A stretch of DNA of 64,000 bases, taken from Bolinopsis microptera (Eukaryota > Ctenophora > Tentaculata > Lobata > Bolinopsidae). The stretch lies in contig NC_087073.1 in assembly GCF_026151205.1 (NCBI RefSeq), positions 19,992,837-20,056,836 of the forward strand, written 5' to 3'. Shown here in pieces: positions 58,201 through 64,000 of the stretch. Position numbers and translations under genes: made by a program. Under the pieces are notes generated by a model. The model searched no databases. It was not told where the DNA came from and saw nothing but the letters and a program-made list of their open reading frames with translations. Numbering within the stretch: position 1 is the stretch's first letter; the number at the start of each line of letters is the position of its first letter.

Positions 58201-58424
58201 GACTAGCTGATTACTATTGGGCCCGGAGAGGGAGACTACGATCAGACTAGCTTAATACTATTGGGCCCGGAGAGGGAGACTACGATCAGACTAGCTGAAT
58301 ACTATTGGGCCCGGAGAGGGAGACTACGATCAGACTAGCTGAATACTATTGGGTCTGGAGAGGGAGACTACGATCAGACTAGCTGAGTACTATTGGGTCC
58401 GGAGAGGGAGACTACGATCAGACT
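55201..58424. repeat. 44-bp satellite, array 1 (about 73 units)
   Basis: Perfectly periodic 44-bp units: GACTACGATCAGACTAGCTG, then AATACTATTG, then GGCCCGGAGAGGGA. Variation is confined mostly to two sites: GAATAC/GAGTAC/GATTAC/TAATAC and GGGCCC/GGGTCC/GGGTCT/GGACCC. A variant block starting GATTAC-GGGCCC then TAATAC-GGGCCC recurs at 56185, 57373 and 58209, spaced exactly 27 and 19 units, so blocks of units have been duplicated. Stops occur in all frames; it is non-coding. Confidence 0.97.
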
Positions 58425-58770
58425 ACGATATAAGAAGTCAGTGGTGATCCTGACAAGACAGTCTTAACGGCTATAAAACTTATGGCTTCAAAATCAGGCT
58501 ATATGTAGCAACTGCATCAATAACGAGCGGCGGAAGTGATGATGATATCGATACAAATAAATAATAATAAAAGTATTAAATTAATATTAGAATTCTTAAA
58601 TGCAGACTCTGACAAGGCGGTGTTTAAGATTAATTTGTGAGAAAATGTCAGGGTTTTATGAAAAATTGGTAGTTAGGCTGACTTTACTGTTACAATGCAG
58701 TTGTAAGGCTGCGAAGGGTCTATGATTCGAACTTAGAAGTTAAAGAAAACTAAAAATACAAACCCAGTCG
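58425..58770. repeat. Flank unit between the arrays, with empty retrotransposon site
   Basis: Joins copies of 53725-53802 (AAGTCAGTGGTGATCCTGAC ... AATCAGGCTATAT) and 54958-55200 (GTAGCAACTGCATCAATAAC ...) directly at about 58504/58505. In the first macro-unit the retrotransposon sits at exactly this junction. Confidence 0.9.
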
Positions 58771-61700
58771 ACTATGATCAGACTAGCTGAATACTATTGG
58801 GTCCGGAGAGGGAGACTACGATCAGACTAGCTGAATACTATTGGGCCCGGAGAGGGAGACTACGATCAGACTAGCTGAATACTATTGGGTCCGGAGAGGG
58901 AGACTACGATCAGACTAGCTGAATACTATTGGGCCCGGAGAGGGAGACTACGATCAGACTAGCTGAATACTATTGGGTCCGGAGAGGGAGACTACGATCA
59001 GACTAGCTGAATACTATTGGGCCCGGAGAGGGAGACTACGATCAGACTAGCTGAATACTATTGGGTCCGGAGAGGGAGACTACGATCAGACTAGCTGAAT
59101 ACTATTGGGCCCGGAGAGGGAGACTACGATCAGACTAGCTGAATACTATTGGGCCCGGAGAGGGAGACTACGATCAGACTAGCTGAATACTATTGGGCCC
59201 GGAGAGGGAGACTACGATCAGACTAGCTGAATACTATTGGGCCCGGAGAGGGAGACTACGATCAGACTAGCTGAATACTATTGGGCCCGGAGAGGGAGAC
59301 TACGATCAGACTAGCTGAGTACTATTGGGCCCGGAGAGGGAGACTACGATCAGACTAGCTGAATACTATTGGGCCCGGAGAGGGAGACTACGATCAGACT
59401 AGCTGAATACTATTGGGCCCGGAGAGGGAGACTACGATCAGACTAGCTGATTACTATTGGGCCCGGAGAGGGAGACTACGATCAGACTAGCTGAATACTA
59501 TTGGGCCCGGAGAGGGAGACTACGATCAGACTAGCTGAATACTATTGGGCCCGGAGAGGGAGACTACGATCAGACTAGCTGAATACTATTGGACCCGGAG
59601 AGGGAGACTACGATCAGACTAGCTGAATACTATTGGGCCCGGAGAGGGAGACTACGATCAGACTAGCTGAATACTATTGGGCCCGGAGAGGGAGACTACG
59701 ATCAGACTAGCTGAGTACTATTGGGCCCGGAGAGGGAGACTATGATCAGACTAGCTGAATACTATTGGGCCCGGAGAGGGAGACTACGATCAGACTAGCT
59801 GAGTACTATTGGGCCCGGAGAGGGAGACTACGATCAGACTAGCTGAGTACTATTGGGCCCGGAGAGGGAGACTACGATCAGACTAGCTGAGTACTATTGG
59901 GTCCGGAGAGGGAGACTACGATCAGACTAGCTGAATACTATTGGGCCCGGAGAGGGAGACTACGATCAGACTAGCTGAATACTATTGGGCCCGGAGAGGG
60001 AGACTACGATCAGACTAGCTGAATACTATTGGGCCCGGAGAGGGAGACTACGATCAGACTAGCTGAATACTATTGGGTCCGGAGAGGGAGACTACGATCA
60101 GACTAGCTGAATGCTATTGGGTCCGGAGAGGGAGACTACGATCAGACTAGCTGAATACTATTGGGTCCGGAGAGGGAGACTACGATCAGACTAGCTGAAT
60201 ACTATTGGGCCCGGAGAGGGAGACTACGATCAGACTAGCTGAATACTATTGGGCCCGGAGAGGGAGACTACGATCAGACTAGCTGAATACTATTGGGTCC
60301 GGAGAGGGAGACTACGATCAGACTAGCTGAATACTATTGGGTCCGGAGAGGGAGACTACGATCAGACTAGCTGAATACTATTGGGTCCGGAGAGGGAGAC
60401 TACGATCAGACTAGCTGAATACTATTGGGCCCGGAGAGGGAGACTACGATCAGACTAGCTGAATACTATTGGGCCCGGAGAGGGAGACTACGATCAGACT
60501 AGCTGAATACTATTGGGTCCGGAGAGGGAGACTACGATCAGACTAGCTGAATACTATTGGGTCTGGAGAGGGAGACTACGATCAGACTAGCTGAATACTA
60601 TTGGGCCCGGAGAGGGAGACTACGATCAGACTAGCTGAATACTATTGGGCCCGGAGAGGGAGACTACGATCAGACTAGCTGAATACTATTGGGCCCGGAG
60701 AGGGAGACTACGATCAGACTAGCTGAGTACTATTGGGCCCGGAGAGGGAGACTACGATCAGACTAGCTGAATACTATTGGGCCCGGAGAGGGAGACTACG
60801 ATCAGACTAGCTGAATACTATTGGGCCCGGAGAGGGAGACTACGATCAGACTAGCTGAATACTATTGGGCCCGGAGAGGGAGACTACGATCAGACTAGCT
60901 GAATACTATTGGGCCCGGAGAGGGAGACTACGATCAGACTAGCTGAATACTATTGGGCCCGGAGAGGGAGACTACGATCAGACTAGCTGAGTACTATTGG
61001 GCCCGGAGAGGGAGACTACGATCAGACTAGCTGAATACTATTGGGCCCGGAGAGGGAGACTACGATCAGACTAGCTGAATACTATTGGGCCCGGAGAGGG
61101 AGACTACGATCAGACTAGCTGAGTACTATTGGGCCCGGAGAGGGAGACTACGATCAGACTAGCTGAATACTATTGGGCCCGGAGAGGGAGACTACGATCA
61201 GACTAGCTGAATACTATTGGGTCCGGAGAGGGAGACTACGATCAGACTAGCTGAATACTATTGGGCCCGGAGAGGGAGACTACGATCAGACTAGCTGAGT
61301 ACTATTGGGTCCGGAGAGGGAGACTACGATCAGACTAGCTGAATACTATTGGGCCCGGAGAGGGAGACTACGATCAGACTAGCTGAATACTATTTGGCCC
61401 GGAGAGGGAGACTACGATCAGACTAGCTGAATACTATTGGGCCCGGAGAGGGAGACTACGATCAGACTAGCTGAATACTATTGGGCCCGGAGAGGGAGAC
61501 TACGATCAGACTAGCTTAATACTATTGGGCCCGGAGAGGGAGACTACGATCAGACTAGCTGAATACTATTGGGCCCGGAGAGGGAGACTACGATCAGACT
61601 AGCTGAATACTATTGGGCCCGGAGAGGGAGACTATGATCAGACTAGCTGAATACTATTGGGCCCGGAGAGGGAGACTACGATCAGACTAGCTTAATACTA

Positions 61701-63523
61701 TTGGGCCCGGAGAGGGAGACTACGATCAGACTAGCTTAATACTATTGGGCCCGGAGAGGGAGACTACGATCAGACTAGCTGAATACTATTGGGCCCGGAG
61801 AGGGAGACTACGATCAGACTAGCTGAATACTATTGGACCCGGAGAGGGAGACTACGATCAGACTAGCTGAATACTATTGGGTCCGGAGAGGGAGACTACG
61901 ATCAGACTAGCTGAATACTATTGGGTCCGGAGAGGGAGACTACGATCAGACTAGCTGAATACTATTGGGCCCGGAGAGGGAGACTACGATCAGACTAGCT
62001 TAATACTATTGGGCCCGGAGAGGGAGACTACGATCAGACTAGCTGAATACTATTGGGTCCGGAGAGGGAGACTACGATCAGACTAGCTGAATACTATTGG
62101 GTCCGGAGAGGGAGACTACGATCAGACTAGCTGAATACTATTGGGCCCGGAGAGGGAGACTACGATCAGACTAGCTGAATACTATTGGGTCCGGAGAGGG
62201 AGACTACGATCAGACTAGCTGAATACTATTGGGTCCGGAGAGGGAGACTACGATCAGACTAGCTGAATACTATTGGGCCCGGAGAGGGAGACTACGATCA
62301 GACTAGCTGAATACTATTGGGCCCGGAGAGGGAGACTACGATCAGACTAGCTTAATACTATTGGGCCCGGAGAGGGAGACTACGATCAGACTAGCTGAAT
62401 ACTATTGGGCCCGGAGAGGGAGACTACGATCAGACTAGCTGAATACTATTGGGCCCGGAGAGGGAGACTACGATCAGACTAGCTGAATACTATTGGACCC
62501 GGAGAGGGAGACTACGATCAGACTAGCTGAATACTATTGGGTCCGGAGAGGGAGACTACGATCAGACTAGCTGAATACTATTGGGCCCGGAGAGGGAGAC
62601 TACGATCAGACTAGCTGAATACTATTGGGTCCGGAGAGGGAGACTACGATCAGACTAGCTGAATGCTATTGGGCCCGGAGAGGGAGACTACGATCAGACT
62701 AGCTGAATACTATTGGGTCCGGAGAGGGAGACTACGATCAGACTAGCTGAATACTATTGGGTCCGGAGAGGGAGACTACGATCAGACTAGCTGAATACTA
62801 TTGGGCCCGGAGAGGGAGACTACGATCAGACTAGCTGAATACTATTGGGCCCGGAGAGGGAGACTACGATCAGACTAGCTGAATACTATTGGGCCCGGAG
62901 AGGGAGACTACGATCAGACTAGCTGAATACTATTGGGTCCGGAGAGGGAGACTACGATCAGACTAGCTGAATACTATTGGACCCGGAGAGGGAGACTACG
63001 ATCAGACTAGCTGAATACTATTGGACCCGGAGAGGGAGACTACGATCAGACTAGCTGAATACTATTGGGTCCGGAGAGGGAGACTACGATCAGACTAGCT
63101 GAATACTATTGGACCCGGAGAGGGAGACTACGATCAGACTAGCTGAATACTATTGGGCCCGGAGAGGGAGACTACGATCAGACTAGCTGAATACTATTTG
63201 GCCCGGAGAGGGAGACTACGATCAGACTAGCTGAATACTATTGGGCCCGGAGAGGGAGACTACGATCAGACTAGCTGAATACTATTGGGTCCGGAGAGGG
63301 AGACTACGATCAGACTAGCTGAATACTATTGGGTCCGGAGAGGGAGACTACGATCAGACTAGCTGAATACTATTGGGCCCGGAGAGGGAGACTACGATCA
63401 GACTAGCTGAATACTATTGGGTCCGGAGAGGGAGACTACGATCAGACTAGCTGAATACTATTGGACCCGGAGAGGGAGACTACGATCAGACTAGCTGAAT
63501 ACTATTGGGTCCGGAGAGGGAGG
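58771..63523. repeat. 44-bp satellite, array 2 (about 108 units)
   Basis: Same unit as array 1, with the same first unit (TATGATCAG in place of TACGATCAG). It is more uniform: GAATAC-GGGCCC dominates, and GGGTCT and GATTAC variants are rare. It ends abruptly within a unit at GGAGAGGGAGG, followed by unrelated sequence. Confidence 0.97.
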
Positions 63524-64000
63524 CCTACTTTCTACAACATTACTGGAGTGAGGAAGAGCAAGTCGGGATCATACTGGCTGTAATAACCACAAATTTGAAC
63601 CTACACTAATGGTCTTATATCCTGAACCAAACAAACCACGGAAATTCAACGACTGCTGCTGCCGGAGTCCGGAGAAATAAAGGAAGCACAAGCTCAAAAT
63701 GAAGGTTATTGGTGTTGGTTATGCGCTCCTTGATCTGTGCAGAACTACTTGCTAACTACTAACTAGCTCTGATGCTGATGGTAACGCATCGTGGGTGAGA
63801 AGCAGATTTTGTTTGACAGTTTTAGTTTGGATAAAGTTAAGAAAATTGTACTAAGTACCTACTTCACTAGTTTAATTTAGACTTTCTGTGCGAAACTTCA
63901 CGTATCATAAAAATGTTCAATTATATATCGCATTTATCATAACCATTATATAACCCCAACATAATGCTTATAACGCTTGGTGCAATTGCTGGTTTATTGA
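63524..64000. other. Sequence past the satellite
   Basis: Single-copy sequence with no gene, RNA or repeat that I recognise; the window ends here. Confidence 0.5.

Noticed and set aside
55201-63523. CRISPR array, because of short regular repeats
   Set aside because: There are no unique spacers: the whole 44-bp unit repeats, in a eukaryotic context, so it is a satellite.

Overview
The window is metazoan nuclear DNA, probably from a marine invertebrate; nothing seen fixes the phylum. It is AT-rich. Its genes have many short exons with GT/AG junctions, and the space between them holds MITE-like elements, hAT elements, a truncated non-LTR retrotransposon, poly(G)/poly(C) runs, a minisatellite and a large satellite. 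Genes were assembled by hand from splice signals, reading phase and remembered protein-family motifs; no search was run.

Layout. 1-4.3 kb: no gene seen. 4.3-9.36 kb (+): six-exon calcineurin-like metallophosphoesterase with a one-base frameshift in exon 3 and a 33-bp minisatellite in intron 5, itself split by a MITE. 9.4-16.5 kb: repeats and poly(G/C) runs. 16.6-20.1 kb (+): tandem cluster of small single-exon genes for secreted, acidic, cysteine-poor peptides, with a further member at 30.98 kb. 21-25.2 kb (-): secreted protein with a fucolectin/discoidin-like domain and a sushi domain; its 3' part is uncertain. 26.46-28.40 kb: non-autonomous hAT element with an 8-bp target duplication, four internal ~258-bp repeats and a BED-finger relic, followed by a DSS1/SEM1-like pseudogene. 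31.5-36.3 kb: small inverted-repeat elements, no gene seen.

36.3-48.9 kb (+): a 19-exon secreted M1 zinc aminopeptidase that reads in frame through every junction to 911 residues, with a divergent NEG-type motif. 50.66-53.4 kb (-): 3' part of a RhoGAP-domain gene, convergent with the aminopeptidase. 53.6-63.5 kb: a duplicated unit made of unique flank plus a 44-bp satellite (about 73 and 108 units); one copy carries a CR1/jockey-like retrotransposon, the other is the matching empty site.

The genes do not form an obvious pathway. Several encode exported products (peptides, lectin/sushi protein, aminopeptidase). The most novel item is the peptide family: each clear member has a signal peptide and two copies of a Q-x-hydrophobic-G-hydrophobic-G motif, some followed by basic residues that resemble neuropeptide amidation/cleavage sites.
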